Positions 24,824 to 33,627 of a DNA stretch of 64,000 bases are shown here, one piece after another. Origin of the DNA: Nocardia fusca NBRC 14340 (GTDB taxonomy: Bacteria > Actinomycetota > Actinomycetes > Mycobacteriales > Mycobacteriaceae); the NCBI RefSeq assembly GCF_001618425.1, contig NZ_BDCU01000036.1, positions 1 through 64,000 of the forward strand, read 5' to 3'. The position numbers were made by a program, and so were the translations under genes. Within the stretch, counting starts at the first letter, position 1, and every line of letters begins with the position of its first letter. The notes below the pieces were generated by a model, which was not told where the DNA came from, did not search any database, and saw only the letters and a list, made by a program, of their open reading frames with translations.

Positions 24824-26083
24824 ATGACCGAGACGCTGTCGGCAAATTCCAGCGAGATCGCTGGTCTGGGTGTTCTCCTCACCTCGATCGGGGCCGACGT
24901 CCAGTCGGCGTCGGATTTTGTAGCCAAGGAGGGGAGGGCGGCGGATTGGCTGCACGGGCCGATCATCGACACCCTCGTGGCCCCTATCAACGATGCGGCA
25001 GACTGGATGGCCCAGCGACACCGAGTGCTCGCCGAGACCACCACCGGCAGCGGGACGGAACTCAACAAGGCCGCCTGGCTGTATCACGACCAGGACCAGA
25101 AGACCTATGCCGCGCTGAACGCGGCCACCGAGTCGGCCCTCCCGGGAAACGACAGCACCGAGGAGATCGGCGCAACCGCGCAGTATGCAGGAGCCGCCAG
25201 CTATCCCAAGCCGGAATCGTTCAAACTCGAGTCGCCTGCCGCGAACAAAGAAGAGCTCGCAGGTCTCATCGCCGAAGTCTTCCCGGTGCTCGGCAACGTG
25301 AACGAATCCATCAAGAGCATCACCCGGGCCGCGGGAACCGAATACGACCCGCTGGTGAAATGCCTGGAGCCGATTCCGGGAAACTGGTCCGAGATCCGCA
25401 GGCTCGGTGAGGTGTACAAGGCTGCCGGCAATGGCATCGAGGCATGTGGTAAAAACCTCGAATCCGGGGTGAAGCGGATCGACGGAAGTACGAACGGCCA
25501 ACCCAATTGGTACGGCGCGGCCGCCGTATCTTTTCACGATTGGGCGACCAAGCAGATCGCAGCGATGAAATGGGAAGGCCCGGTCGGCCGGGTCGTCAGT
25601 GATTGCGCCGGCGAGGTCGCCGACATGATCAGGGACGGCATCCGGACCATCCTCGACAAGCTCTGGGGGATGCTCAACAAGTATGTCGACTTCGACGACA
25701 TCAAAGGCGCCCTCAAGTCGGTTGCGAACATCCTTTCCGCGGCGGTACCAGGGCTCGGAGCTGCTCGTATCGCCAAGCTGGTAGTAGATATCGGTCTCCT
25801 CGTCAACGCCGCGATCGATGTGGTCGGCAAGATCAAAGAGCTTGCCGATGCCTTCAAGAAGCTGCTCGACATAATCAAGGATCCGGTGGGTCAGCTGCGA
25901 GAGAACGCGAAACAAAAGCTGGAAGAGGCCGTCGCGCCCGTCACCGGCAAGATCGATGACGCGACCCGCGCGGCGGCCGTCGGTCAGGACATCGCACAGA
26001 TCGCGGATTACGGAGCCACCACCAACCGACCCACACAGTCCTATGACATAGGGTCCGGCACCGCACCGTGGGAGAACGCGTGA
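24824..26083 (+). CDS. Large alpha-helical ESX-type secretion substrate candidate
   Basis: 419 residues from ATG 24824. The N-terminal 100 residues are helical with SIGADVQSASDFVAKEGRAA and APINDAADWMAQRHRVL, the layout of ESX-1-associated/WXG-like proteins; W-x-G occurs as WYGAAAVSFHDWATK around residue 230. A central hydrophobic helix pair (GALKSVANILSAAVPGLGAA, IGLLVNAAIDVVGKIKELA) and a Gly-poor helical tail follow. No Sec signal peptide. Overlaps the next gene by 4 bases (GTGA). It could be an effector or structural cargo; no toxin domain is recognised. Confidence 0.6.
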   Translation: MTETLSANSSEIAGLGVLLTSIGADVQSASDFVAKEGRAADWLHGPIIDTLVAPINDAADWMAQRHRVLAETTTGSGTELNKAAWLYHDQDQKTYAALNAATESALPGNDSTEEIGATAQYAGAASYPKPESFKLESPAANKEELAGLIAEVFPVLGNVNESIKSITRAAGTEYDPLVKCLEPIPGNWSEIRRLGEVYKAAGNGIEACGKNLESGVKRIDGSTNGQPNWYGAAAVSFHDWATKQIAAMKWEGPVGRVVSDCAGEVADMIRDGIRTILDKLWGMLNKYVDFDDIKGALKSVANILSAAVPGLGAARIAKLVVDIGLLVNAAIDVVGKIKELADAFKKLLDIIKDPVGQLRENAKQKLEEAVAPVTGKIDDATRAAAVGQDIAQIADYGATTNRPTQSYDIGSGTAPWENA

Positions 26084-26577
26084 GCAAACCACAATGGGGC
26101 AGTATGCGGGAACCCGATATCGATCCCGCGGTGGACGCGATCGCCCGGAAGGTCATGGACGCGGTAGATAACCTGCGCACGGCCACAATCCGTTTGGCCG
26201 GCATGGACATCGATGAACTTTTCGACGCACCAACCGAGGTAACGGAGGAGTTCATTTCCATGGTCGCCGCGATGGACACAGCGTCCCCGGCGCTGAAGAC
26301 ATATGCCGAACGAGTCGCCGGCGGTGAATGCCGCTGGCGTGATATCGAGACTCTCGCGAATCCGGTGCCACCGGAAGTCGCCGAAATGAAGAACTCGCCT
26401 CAGTTCACCTGGACGTGGACTCCGGAACCGCCGCAAGTACCCGCACCACCGCCGGCTCCCACCTGGCCATCGACCCAGACCCCGACCCGTCGCCCACGAA
26501 CGGGCGAAACGGTTGTCGGGCCCAGTGACTGGCCTGATGACTTCGACGAGTATCCCGGCGAGCAGCGGTGGCGCTGA
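26080..26577 (+). CDS. Pro-rich partner protein of the 24824 gene
   Basis: 165 residues from GTG 26080 in a 4-base overlap with the upstream stop. Helical N-terminal part (AVDAIARKVMDAVDNLRTA, FISMVAAMDTASPALKTYAE), then a proline-rich tail (TPEPPQVPAPPPAPTWP) and an acidic end. No signal peptide. The helical-plus-Pro layout resembles small ESX-associated proteins that bind a larger partner. Function unknown. Confidence 0.55.
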   Translation: MSKPQWGSMREPDIDPAVDAIARKVMDAVDNLRTATIRLAGMDIDELFDAPTEVTEEFISMVAAMDTASPALKTYAERVAGGECRWRDIETLANPVPPEVAEMKNSPQFTWTWTPEPPQVPAPPPAPTWPSTQTPTRRPRTGETVVGPSDWPDDFDEYPGEQRWR

Positions 26578-26645
26578 GGTGAACACTGTTCGTACTCCAG
26601 CGTCGTATCGGTCGTTGGATTGCCAGTCGAGTTCGAGGAGACGAA

Positions 26646-27176
26646 ATGGGTCGGTCCGGCAGGATGGTCGGCCCGATGTCACTGGTGTGGACACTGGGCG
26701 TCCCGGTAGCGGCACTGGCGTTCATGGCCGGCGCGTTGAATCTGGGCGCCGTTATCGCCCGGGTGACGGGGTCGCCGGTCGCCATGGCGCTGTTTCTCCC
26801 GGTGAGCGCGGTGCTGGGCATCGGCGCATGGATGCTTGTTCTTGCCGCGGCATGGCGAATACGCCGAAACTATCTACGGCGTGTCGGGCATGCGACGGCT
26901 GCGGTGGTGGTCGAATCCGACCTCCAGCGCAAGCACAATCGAGGGCCATTCAACTTCGATCTATGGCGGGTTCGGGTCGAAGCCCAGTTCTCGCACCCGG
27001 AGACAGGCGGCGAAGCCCGCGTGCAGAAGCAATACTTCTACCTTCAGTTTCAGGAGGCGAAGGCGCACGCACTGGCCGAACAGCTGAGTGCCGGGGCCTC
27101 GGTTCCCGTCGTCGTCCATAAGAATTCCGCACTGTTCGACGTCTCCAAACGGCCGGTCTGGGTCGATATCTGGTAA
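26646..27176 (+). CDS. Two-span membrane protein, DUF3592-like
   Basis: 176 residues. Two hydrophobic helices are visible (LVWTLGVPVAALAFMAGALN and AMALFLPVSAVLGIGAWMLV), then a basic turn and a soluble beta-rich domain: GHATAAVVVESDLQRKHN, FDLWRVRVEAQFSHPE, VPVVVHKNSALFDVS. This is the order of DUF3592 membrane proteins. It is collinear with the three genes before and probably membrane-anchored at their site of action. Confidence 0.6.
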   Translation: MGRSGRMVGPMSLVWTLGVPVAALAFMAGALNLGAVIARVTGSPVAMALFLPVSAVLGIGAWMLVLAAAWRIRRNYLRRVGHATAAVVVESDLQRKHNRGPFNFDLWRVRVEAQFSHPETGGEARVQKQYFYLQFQEAKAHALAEQLSAGASVPVVVHKNSALFDVSKRPVWVDIW

Positions 27177-27227
27177 CTGTCACCAGGAACCGCTCGATAC
27201 CGCCACGTGAATCCAAGGCAGCTCGCG

Positions 27228-27656
27228 TCAGTGGCCGGTCCGCTGTAACTCTACGACGGGTATGACCCGATCGGTCTTGCGCTGGTACTCACCGAACTGA
27301 GGCTGCACGGCGACCTGTTTGGCGTAGATCTCGTCGCGCTCGGCCCTGGGCAGCACACGAGCGACGACCGAGAACGTCTCTGCGCCGTACTCGACGGTGG
27401 TGTTCGGGTTGGCCACCAGGTTGTGGTACCAGGCCGGGTGCTTCGGGCTGCCACCCAGGCTCGCGAAGACGAAGATCCGGTCACCCTCGACGTAGGGGAC
27501 CAGCGGAGCGACGCGTTCGGCGCCCGATTTGGCGCCGATGTGATGCACGAGGATCAGCGGAAAGCCATCGAAGATGCCGCCGACGGTGCCGCCTTTCTCC
27601 CGGAATTCGGTGATGACCTGGCTGTTCATCTCGATGATGTCGTCCGCGTCTGCCAT
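27228..27656 (-). CDS. Deazaflavin (F420)-dependent nitroreductase-family protein
   Basis: 142 residues. IFDGFPLILVHHIGAKSGAE, RIFVFASLGGSPKHPAWYHN, LVANPNTTVEYGAE and the tail DRVIPVVELQRTGH give the Ddn family in full: HPAWYHNL is the motif at the cofactor-facing loop. Predicted F420H2-dependent reductase, cytoplasmic. Divergent from the AraC regulator 27743, which is a plausible activator. Confidence 0.85.
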   Translation of the reverse strand: MADADDIIEMNSQVITEFREKGGTVGGIFDGFPLILVHHIGAKSGAERVAPLVPYVEGDRIFVFASLGGSPKHPAWYHNLVANPNTTVEYGAETFSVVARVLPRAERDEIYAKQVAVQPQFGEYQRKTDRVIPVVELQRTGH

Positions 27657-27685
27657 GCTCCGACCATATGCGGTAGGTGTTGAAT

Positions 27686-27741
27686 TGATCGATAGCTGAA
27701 TCGGCCAGAAACATATCCGTTTGTCGCACTATCATCGATCA
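27686..27741. promoter_or_regulatory. Inverted repeat between the F420-family gene and araC
   Basis: TGATCGAT at 27686-27693 and ATCGATCA at 27734-27741 are exact inverse copies 40 bases apart, the second touching the AraC start at 27743. Candidate regulator site; no ribosome-binding site fits before 27743, so the araC message may be leaderless. Confidence 0.4.
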
Positions 27742-27742
27742 T

Positions 27743-28705
27743 ATGGATATTCTTGCCGACGTACTGGCGGTCGGCGGTGTCCGCGGTACCGCGGGTGCGC
27801 GCATCGAGGCGGGCGGCACTTGGGGGATCTCATGGGATGCGCGCTGTAACGCCGCGTTCTATGCCGTCACCTCGGGCACCGCATGGTTGTGCCTGCCCGG
27901 CCGGGAGGCGCAGCAGCTCATGCCCGGCGATGTGGTGCTGTTGCCGAGTGGGGCAGAGCACGCGTTGAGCAGTGCTCCCGGCGTGCCGCTGGCCCCGTGC
28001 GGCGGGTGCGGCGGCAACGCGGCCATGGAGAACGGCAGTGTATTGCGGCTGGGCGCCGGTGCGGTGCAGACGCATATCCTCGGCGCGAGTTACGAATACG
28101 ACCGCGCGGTGTCGACGCAGGTGATGACATCATTGCCGCAGGTTCTGCACATCAGGGCCGACCACGGCGGCAACTGTCTCGATGACACCGTCCGGCTGCT
28201 GTCGCGGGAGTTGGCCTACCCGCAGATTGCCACCGCATTCGTACTCAACCGCTTGGTCGACATCCTGTTGGTGCAGTTGATCCGGGTCTGGTTGGCGAAA
28301 AACCCGGACGAGGCGCGCGACTCCTGGATCGGCATGCTGGCCGACCCGGTGGTCAGCGACGCGCTCGCCAAACTCCATCAGGAACCGGCCCGGGGGTGGA
28401 CCATCGACTCACTCGCCGCGGAGCTGACGCTCTCCCGTAGCACGCTGACGCGGCGGTTCCGCGCCGTGACCGGTACCGCGCCGGCCGAATACCTGACGCG
28501 ATGGCGAATGGATCTGGCCGCGATCCGGTTGCGGGACAGCGACGACCCTCTCGATGCCATCGCCCGCTCGGTCGGATACACCTCGGTCTACGCGTTCAGT
28601 CGAGCATTTCGCCGGGCACGCTCGCAGGCTCCGGGGCAGTTCCGTAGCGCGGCGCGGGCGGCCGAGCACGGCCCGACACGTCATCATGGGGCCGCCACCG
28701 AATGA
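27743..28705 (+). CDS. AraC-family regulator with cupin sensor
   Basis: 320 residues. The N-terminal half is a cupin-type sensor (FYAVTSGTAWLCLPGRE, LMPGDVVLLPSGAEHALSS, then a CGGCGG turn near residue 92). The C-terminal half holds two HTHs: WTIDSLAAELTLSRSTLTRR and DPLDAIARSVGYTSVYAFSR, ending with RARSQAPGQFR. The layout is that of AraC proteins with the cupin_6 sensor, found beside oxidoreductases. Divergent from F420-family gene 27228. Confidence 0.9.
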   Translation: MDILADVLAVGGVRGTAGARIEAGGTWGISWDARCNAAFYAVTSGTAWLCLPGREAQQLMPGDVVLLPSGAEHALSSAPGVPLAPCGGCGGNAAMENGSVLRLGAGAVQTHILGASYEYDRAVSTQVMTSLPQVLHIRADHGGNCLDDTVRLLSRELAYPQIATAFVLNRLVDILLVQLIRVWLAKNPDEARDSWIGMLADPVVSDALAKLHQEPARGWTIDSLAAELTLSRSTLTRRFRAVTGTAPAEYLTRWRMDLAAIRLRDSDDPLDAIARSVGYTSVYAFSRAFRRARSQAPGQFRSAARAAEHGPTRHHGAATE

Positions 28706-29153
28706 GGCCACTACGGTCATCCGGGCCACTCTCCCGCGACTACCTCGAGAGTGAAGTCGTGGGAAAGATCGACATGGTTCACCGGCGACGCCGATGTGGT
28801 CCCGCCCGGCCAGGGTGTCTCCCGATACCTCGATCCATCCGGCCACCAGAGCCGGCACAACCGCGCGGGAACATCAACGCGCGCAACAATGTTCCGCCAA
28901 CTGCAACCTGTACCAGTCTGGAATACTGACGCTCGGCGAGTCTCGTTCGCGCACAGATGAGCTCGCGCCATCAGCCGAGTTGCAGCGATACGGGGGAAGG
29001 GGGCAAGAACTTCTGCGGTGTCATCGTTTACCACTTCCGACCACCACATCACGCCCAGCTCTTTCCTCGACCAGGTGACTGCCGGCTCGCCACATAGTCG
29101 AACCGAACCGCTGTGTCCCTCCCACGGCGACTCTTGGAAAGGCAGGTCCCACG
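28706..29153. other. 448-base gap before the monooxygenase gene
   Basis: No frame on either strand shows a recognised family. A ribosome-binding site GGAAAGGCAGG precedes ATG 29154. The length suggests the promoter of the monooxygenase plus debris; nothing else is visible. Confidence 0.4.
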
Positions 29154-30797
29154 ATGACAACGACCTCGGAGCGTTCCGCATCCTCGACCGGGCAGAAGAC
29201 TCGCGAGATCGACGCAGTCGTCGTCGGAGCCGGATTCGCCGGCCTGTACACGCTGCACAAGTTGCGCGGACTCGGACTCTCGGTGCAGGTGTACGAGGCA
29301 GGTGACGGAATCGGCGGCACCTGGTACTGGAACCGTTATCCGGGCGCACGCGTCGATGTGAAGAGCATGTACTACAACTACTCCTTCGACCCGGAGCTGG
29401 AGCAGGAGTGGGAGTGGACGGAGAAGTTGCCGCCGCAGCCGGAGTTGCTCCGCTACATCAACCACGTCGCGGACCGTTTCGATCTGCGTAAGGACGTGCA
29501 GTTGCGGACCCGGGTCACCGCCGCGGTCTACGACGAGTCCGCCGCGCGGTGGCGGATCACGACCGATCAGGGCGAGGTCGTCTCGGCCCGGTTCGCGATC
29601 ATGGCGACAGGCTGCCTGTCGGCACCGAAGATGGTGGAGGTCCCGGGCATCGAAACGTTCCGGGGTCGCAGCTTCCACACCGGCAACTGGCCCGACCAGG
29701 AGGTGGACTTCAGCGGCCGACGGGTCGCGGTGATCGGCACGGGTTCCTCCGGGGTGCAGGTTATTCCGCTCGTTGCCGAGACGGCCGAGAAGCTCACCGT
29801 GTTCCAGCGGACCGCGAACTATGTGCTTCCGGCCGGCAATCACGCGATCGATCCCGAATTCCAGCGCGACATCAAGTCGCGCTACCGCGAGGTGCGCAAG
29901 GCCAACCGGGAATCGTCGTTCGGCATCGCGCGGCCCGAGGCCACCACAGGGGCGCTCGAGGTGAGCGAAGACGAGCGAAATGCTTTCTACCGCGCGGTAT
30001 GGGAGGACAAGGACAGCGAACTGGTCAGCATGCTGACCGGATACACCGATACCCTCACCGACGAAGCCGCCAACGAGACGGCCGCCCAGTTCATCCGCGA
30101 CCGCATCGCCGAGATCGTGACGGATCCGGCGGTCGCCGAACTGCTTCAGCCCTCCGGCCTGTTCGGCGTCAAGCGCCCGGTCCTGGGTACGGACTATTAC
30201 GCGACCTTCAATCGTCCCAATGTCCGGCTCGTGGACGTCTCCGCGACCCCGCTCACCGAGGTCACCGAGTCCGGACTCGAGACGACGCAGGAGAGTTTCG
30301 AGTTCGACGACATCATCTACGCCACCGGATACGACGCGATGACCGGTGCGCTGGACGCGGTCGATATTCGCGGCCGGGGTGGTGCGGCATTGCGGGAGAA
30401 GTGGGCCGACGGGCCCGTAACCTACCTCGGTCTCGCCGTGGCGGGCTTTCCGAACCTCTTCACGATCACGGGCCCGGGTAGCCCAGCGGTCCTGTCGAAC
30501 ATGCTGGTGTCCATCGAGCAGCACGTCGACTGGGTAGCGGACGCGATCGATACGATGCGGTCCAAGGGCGTCACGACCATGGAGGCCCGGGCCGACGCGG
30601 AGCAGGAATGGACCCGGCACGTCGGCGAAGTCGGCGATATGACGCTGTATCCGAAGGTGGACTCCTGGTACGTGGGATCGAATGTGCCCGGCAAGCCGCG
30701 GGTGATGTACGCCTACATCGGCGGCGTCGGCGCATATCGCGAAAAATGCGACCAGGTCGCCGCCGACGACTACGACGGGTTCACTCTGGCGCGGTGA
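29154..30797 (+). CDS. Baeyer-Villiger flavin monooxygenase
   Basis: 547 residues, the normal length. FAD site VVVGAGFAGLYTLHKL near 22-38, GIGGTWYWNRYPGARVDV near 52-70, the type I BVMO fingerprint FRGRSFHTGNWPD (FxGxxxHTxxWP) near 170, and the NADPH site GTGSSGVQV near 198. It inserts oxygen next to ketones using NADPH and O2, turning cyclic ketones into lactones or linear ketones into esters. Cytoplasmic. Substrate cannot be inferred. It ends 63 bases before the convergent P450 stop. Confidence 0.95.
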   Translation: MTTTSERSASSTGQKTREIDAVVVGAGFAGLYTLHKLRGLGLSVQVYEAGDGIGGTWYWNRYPGARVDVKSMYYNYSFDPELEQEWEWTEKLPPQPELLRYINHVADRFDLRKDVQLRTRVTAAVYDESAARWRITTDQGEVVSARFAIMATGCLSAPKMVEVPGIETFRGRSFHTGNWPDQEVDFSGRRVAVIGTGSSGVQVIPLVAETAEKLTVFQRTANYVLPAGNHAIDPEFQRDIKSRYREVRKANRESSFGIARPEATTGALEVSEDERNAFYRAVWEDKDSELVSMLTGYTDTLTDEAANETAAQFIRDRIAEIVTDPAVAELLQPSGLFGVKRPVLGTDYYATFNRPNVRLVDVSATPLTEVTESGLETTQESFEFDDIIYATGYDAMTGALDAVDIRGRGGAALREKWADGPVTYLGLAVAGFPNLFTITGPGSPAVLSNMLVSIEQHVDWVADAIDTMRSKGVTTMEARADAEQEWTRHVGEVGDMTLYPKVDSWYVGSNVPGKPRVMYAYIGGVGAYREKCDQVAADDYDGFTLAR

Positions 30798-30860
30798 CCG
30801 AGGCGCTGCCGGTGGCGGGCGCCGCAGGGCGCCCGCCACCGCTGGTGTCCGATGTAGTGC

Positions 30861-32111
30861 CTACCAGGCGAGACGCATCGGCGGGCACGCCGGAAATTCG
30901 ACCGGTAGTGCCGCCAAGGCCCGGTGGAACTGGCCCTGCCGCCAAGGCAGCTGCTGCGCAGCGACTTTCGAACGGATATCCGGCAGGGCGTCGAGCAGCA
31001 GGTCGATGCCCTGCGCGGCGATGGTCTGGGCGAGGGTCTGGGCCGGGCAGCCGTGCGGGCCGCCTCCCCATGCGAGGTGCGACCGGTTGCCTCTGCGGTC
31101 ACCGCCTGCGACGCTGGGATCGTTGTTGCACGCGGCCAAGCTGATGACCACCGGCTGATCGGCCGGCAGCCACACATCGCCGACGAGTTGCGGTTGTCTG
31201 GGGTAGCTCACGCACCAATTCGCCAGCGGCGGATCCTCGAACAGCACCGCATCGACAGCGTCCCGGGTGGCCATGGCGCCGCTGAGGACCTCGCCCCCGT
31301 ATTGCTCGTCGGTCATCAACAGCAGCAACGCATTGAGAATGAGATTGCAGGTCGGCTCCGTACCCATCGAGAACAGGAGCGCGGCCTGATTCACCATCTC
31401 CATGGCATCGAGCCCGTCCGGGTGCTTCAACAGCTCCGAGGTCAGATCGTCGCCCGGCTCGGCCCGCTTCTGCTCGACGACTCCGATCAGGGCCTCGACG
31501 AAACGCTGCTGCCCCTCTTCGGCGCCCACCCCCTCCAGCATGGCAGCCATCCCGTGGTAGGCCTCGGCCGCGGCGTCTTCGGGAAAGCCCATCAGTTCAC
31601 TCAGGACCCGGAAGGTCAGCGGATACGCGTAGTCCGTTCGCAGGTCAGCGGTACCGCGTTCGCAGAAGTCGTTGATCAGCGCATCGGCGGCCCGGGCAAC
31701 CGCGCCGTGAACCCTGTGCATGTCGACGGTGTCCAACGCCGCGATGATGGTGCGCCGGTAACGCTCGTGTTCCAGACCTGCGGTTCGCAGCGCGTTCTGG
31801 CGGTAGCCCAACATCGGCAGCATCGGCGAGTCCGCGGGGGCGTTCTTCTCCCATCGGCGTGGGTCGGCGGGGAAATGGGACTCGTCGTTGAGGATTTGCA
31901 TGGCCACCTGGTAACCGATCACGAGCGTCGCCGGCACACCCGGAGAAAGCTCGATCGGCACCAACGGGCCGTGACGTCGCATATCTGCGTAGGCACGGTG
32001 CGGATCGGCCGCGAACGAGGAGGTGTCCAGCCGCACGCGTGGGCCGGCGGATACCGGGGACCCGTGCGCGATCAGGGGTCCCCCCGGCGAACCCGGATCT
32101 GTATTGCTCAA
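30861..32111 (-). CDS. Conservon-type cytochrome P450 (CYP157-like, no ExxR motif)
   Basis: 417 residues from a TTG at 32111, which follows GGGGGAG; earlier codons give a proline-rich lead unlike the family. The opening SNTDPGSPGGPLIAHG and DPHRAYADMRRHGPLVPIEL, the I-helix region QAALLFSMGTEPTCNL, ANWCVSYPRQPQLVGDVWLP and SLAACNNDPSV match the P450s found in Streptomyces/Nocardia conservons (cvnE). The heme loop HLAWGGGPHGCPAQ keeps the Cys ligand. The K-helix where ExxR should be reads DAVLF, so the otherwise near-universal Glu/Arg pair is missing, as known for CYP157. No cvnA-D genes adjoin it. Confidence 0.85.
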   Translation of the reverse strand: MSNTDPGSPGGPLIAHGSPVSAGPRVRLDTSSFAADPHRAYADMRRHGPLVPIELSPGVPATLVIGYQVAMQILNDESHFPADPRRWEKNAPADSPMLPMLGYRQNALRTAGLEHERYRRTIIAALDTVDMHRVHGAVARAADALINDFCERGTADLRTDYAYPLTFRVLSELMGFPEDAAAEAYHGMAAMLEGVGAEEGQQRFVEALIGVVEQKRAEPGDDLTSELLKHPDGLDAMEMVNQAALLFSMGTEPTCNLILNALLLLMTDEQYGGEVLSGAMATRDAVDAVLFEDPPLANWCVSYPRQPQLVGDVWLPADQPVVISLAACNNDPSVAGGDRRGNRSHLAWGGGPHGCPAQTLAQTIAAQGIDLLLDALPDIRSKVAAQQLPWRQGQFHRALAALPVEFPACPPMRLAW

Positions 32112-32360
32112 CGCGTGACTCCCCCGAACGGTGCCGTGTGGTGTCCCTTCCGGCCCGCTCCGGGACGGCCTGGCATTCGCTGTGTGGGCATGCTGGCGCA
32201 TACTACCGGGAACCGTTACGGTCCAAGATCTTTGGCGATCGCGGGCACGGCACAGAGCGGGCGTGGTCGTTCTCCCACAGCCGACGGCGAGTCCGGGCTT
32301 CAGTTGGGTTCGCTGCGTAGCGGCAACCGGCGGATTCGCCGCTGCGCTATCGTGACGAAT

Positions 32361-32942
32361 ATGACGGTCGAGCCACCACCCCAGGGCCTCCCGGCGGTGC
32401 GCGCCACCGACAGCGAACGCGATAACGCCGCCGCGCTCATCCAGCAGGCGCACGGCGACGGACGGCTGGACCTCACCGAATTGGATGAGCGACTCGCCGC
32501 CGTGTACGCCAGCAGAACCAGACCGGAACTGGAAGCGGTCACCGCCGACCTGTCGCCTGTCGCCCACGGTAGTACGGCAGACCGCCTGGTCCTGCGCTCG
32601 AAGGGCAGCAAACTCATACGCCACGGCACCTGGCTGGTGCCACCACAGATCGTCGTGCACTCCGAACACGGCAAGGTGGTACTCGACTTCGGCACTGCCG
32701 TGTTGCGGTCCCGGGAAATTCTGGTCGAGGTGGACTCCGAACACGGCGGCGTCGAATTCGTTGTACCCCGGGGTTGGATCATCGACCTCGACGATATGGT
32801 GACCGAGTGGGGCAGCATCAAGAACAAGGCGGTCCCGCCGGTAGCCGGGATGCCCCGGCTCCGGGTCAGCGGCCGCATCGAGCACGCCGGAATCACTGTT
32901 CGTCACCCCCGCCGCCGGCGCTGGTGGTGGCCGTTCCGCTGA
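32361..32942 (+). CDS. DUF1707 domain protein
   Basis: 193 residues from ATG 32361. RATDSERDNAAALIQQAHGD and GRLDLTELDERLAAVYASRT at residues 13-55 are the DUF1707 (SHOCT-like) signature. The second half is a beta-rich domain (VVHSEHGKVVLDFGTAV, VEVDSEHGGVEFVVPRGW) of the type often linked to cell-envelope stress proteins. A basic tail RHPRRRRWWWPFR may touch the membrane. Divergent from the P450 across 249 bases. Confidence 0.85.
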   Translation: MTVEPPPQGLPAVRATDSERDNAAALIQQAHGDGRLDLTELDERLAAVYASRTRPELEAVTADLSPVAHGSTADRLVLRSKGSKLIRHGTWLVPPQIVVHSEHGKVVLDFGTAVLRSREILVEVDSEHGGVEFVVPRGWIIDLDDMVTEWGSIKNKAVPPVAGMPRLRVSGRIEHAGITVRHPRRRRWWWPFR

Positions 32943-33062
32943 GCAGGCGGCGCGACCGGACAATACAGCCGTCCACACTGCCGCAAGTCATGGCGACGCA
33001 CACCGATCATCAGTGCTCCCGCACCTCGGCCTCGCACGCCGCACATCCGGGCAGGACGCACC

Positions 33063-33158
33063 ATGAACGCCCTGGTAGCAGCCGAGCTGACGAAGTTTTG
33101 GTCGGACCGGTCGAGTGCCGGGAAGCCTCCTTCCCTATCCAAGGAAATCCGGCTGTAA
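33063..33158 (+). pseudogene. Possible N-terminal relic of an ABC-2 permease
   Basis: 31-codon frame: MNALVAAELTKFWSDRSSAG and a few more residues to the TAA at 33156. The pattern 'M.ALv.AE.TK.....RS' is how many actinobacterial ABC-2 permeases begin, but the first membrane helix that should follow is absent. Could also be chance. Confidence 0.3.
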
Positions 33159-33256
33159 CGGTTCGGCGAATCCGGCGATACTATGCTCGACAACTCCGCG
33201 CCTCGGAATGGGTGGGGTTCAGAGAGGCCGAAATGCCAGGAGGATCGGGAATCGTC

Positions 33257-33613
33257 ATGAAACGTTGCCTAGTGACCGTGTTCGCATGCGCCGCAGTAGT
33301 TCTCGGCGTAAGCGGGTGTGGCGACGACTCAGAATCGCACGAAGATCACGGGACGACCTCCAGCGTAGCTCCGACCAGCACGGCGGCGCCGTCGAGCGTG
33401 GCATCGACCACCCCGCAGCCGCCGAGCCCGGCACCGGCTCCCCCCGCCGCCGTCGAACCTCCGCCCGCGGCGGAACCTCCTGTCGCGGAACCGCCGGCCG
33501 AGGCGCCGGCGCCGGAGCCTCCCGCACAGCAGCAGGCGCCCGTACAGCCCGAACCCGCCCAGCCCGAGCCGACACTCACCCTGCCTGATTTCGATCCGCA
33601 GGCCGGCTACTGA
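33257..33613 (+). CDS. Small Pro-rich lipoprotein
   Basis: 118 residues from ATG 33257; ATG 33233 is an alternative. MKRCLVTVFACAAVVLGVSG ends in lipobox VSGC (Cys near 21). The mature protein is low complexity: a Ser/Thr/Ala stretch, then about 60 residues dominated by Pro, Ala and Glu (PPAAEPPVAEPPAEAPAPEP), ending LTLPDFDPQAGY. Such extensible tails cross the peptidoglycan/arabinogalactan layer. It is followed 14 bases later by the SGNH hydrolase gene. Confidence 0.7.
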   Translation: MKRCLVTVFACAAVVLGVSGCGDDSESHEDHGTTSSVAPTSTAAPSSVASTTPQPPSPAPAPPAAVEPPPAAEPPVAEPPAEAPAPEPPAQQQAPVQPEPAQPEPTLTLPDFDPQAGY

Positions 33614-33627
33614 CCGACGGGAAAGTC

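Noticed and set aside
24791..26092. 433-codon minus frame
   Set aside because: Antisense of the ESX-like substrate gene.
29049..30839. 596-codon open frame on the minus strand
   Set aside because: Exact antisense of the monooxygenase; no family resemblance, only a product of high GC codon bias.
30924..32360. Long plus-strand extension before the DUF1707 start
   Set aside because: Antisense to the P450; DUF1707 homologues begin at the ATG 32361.
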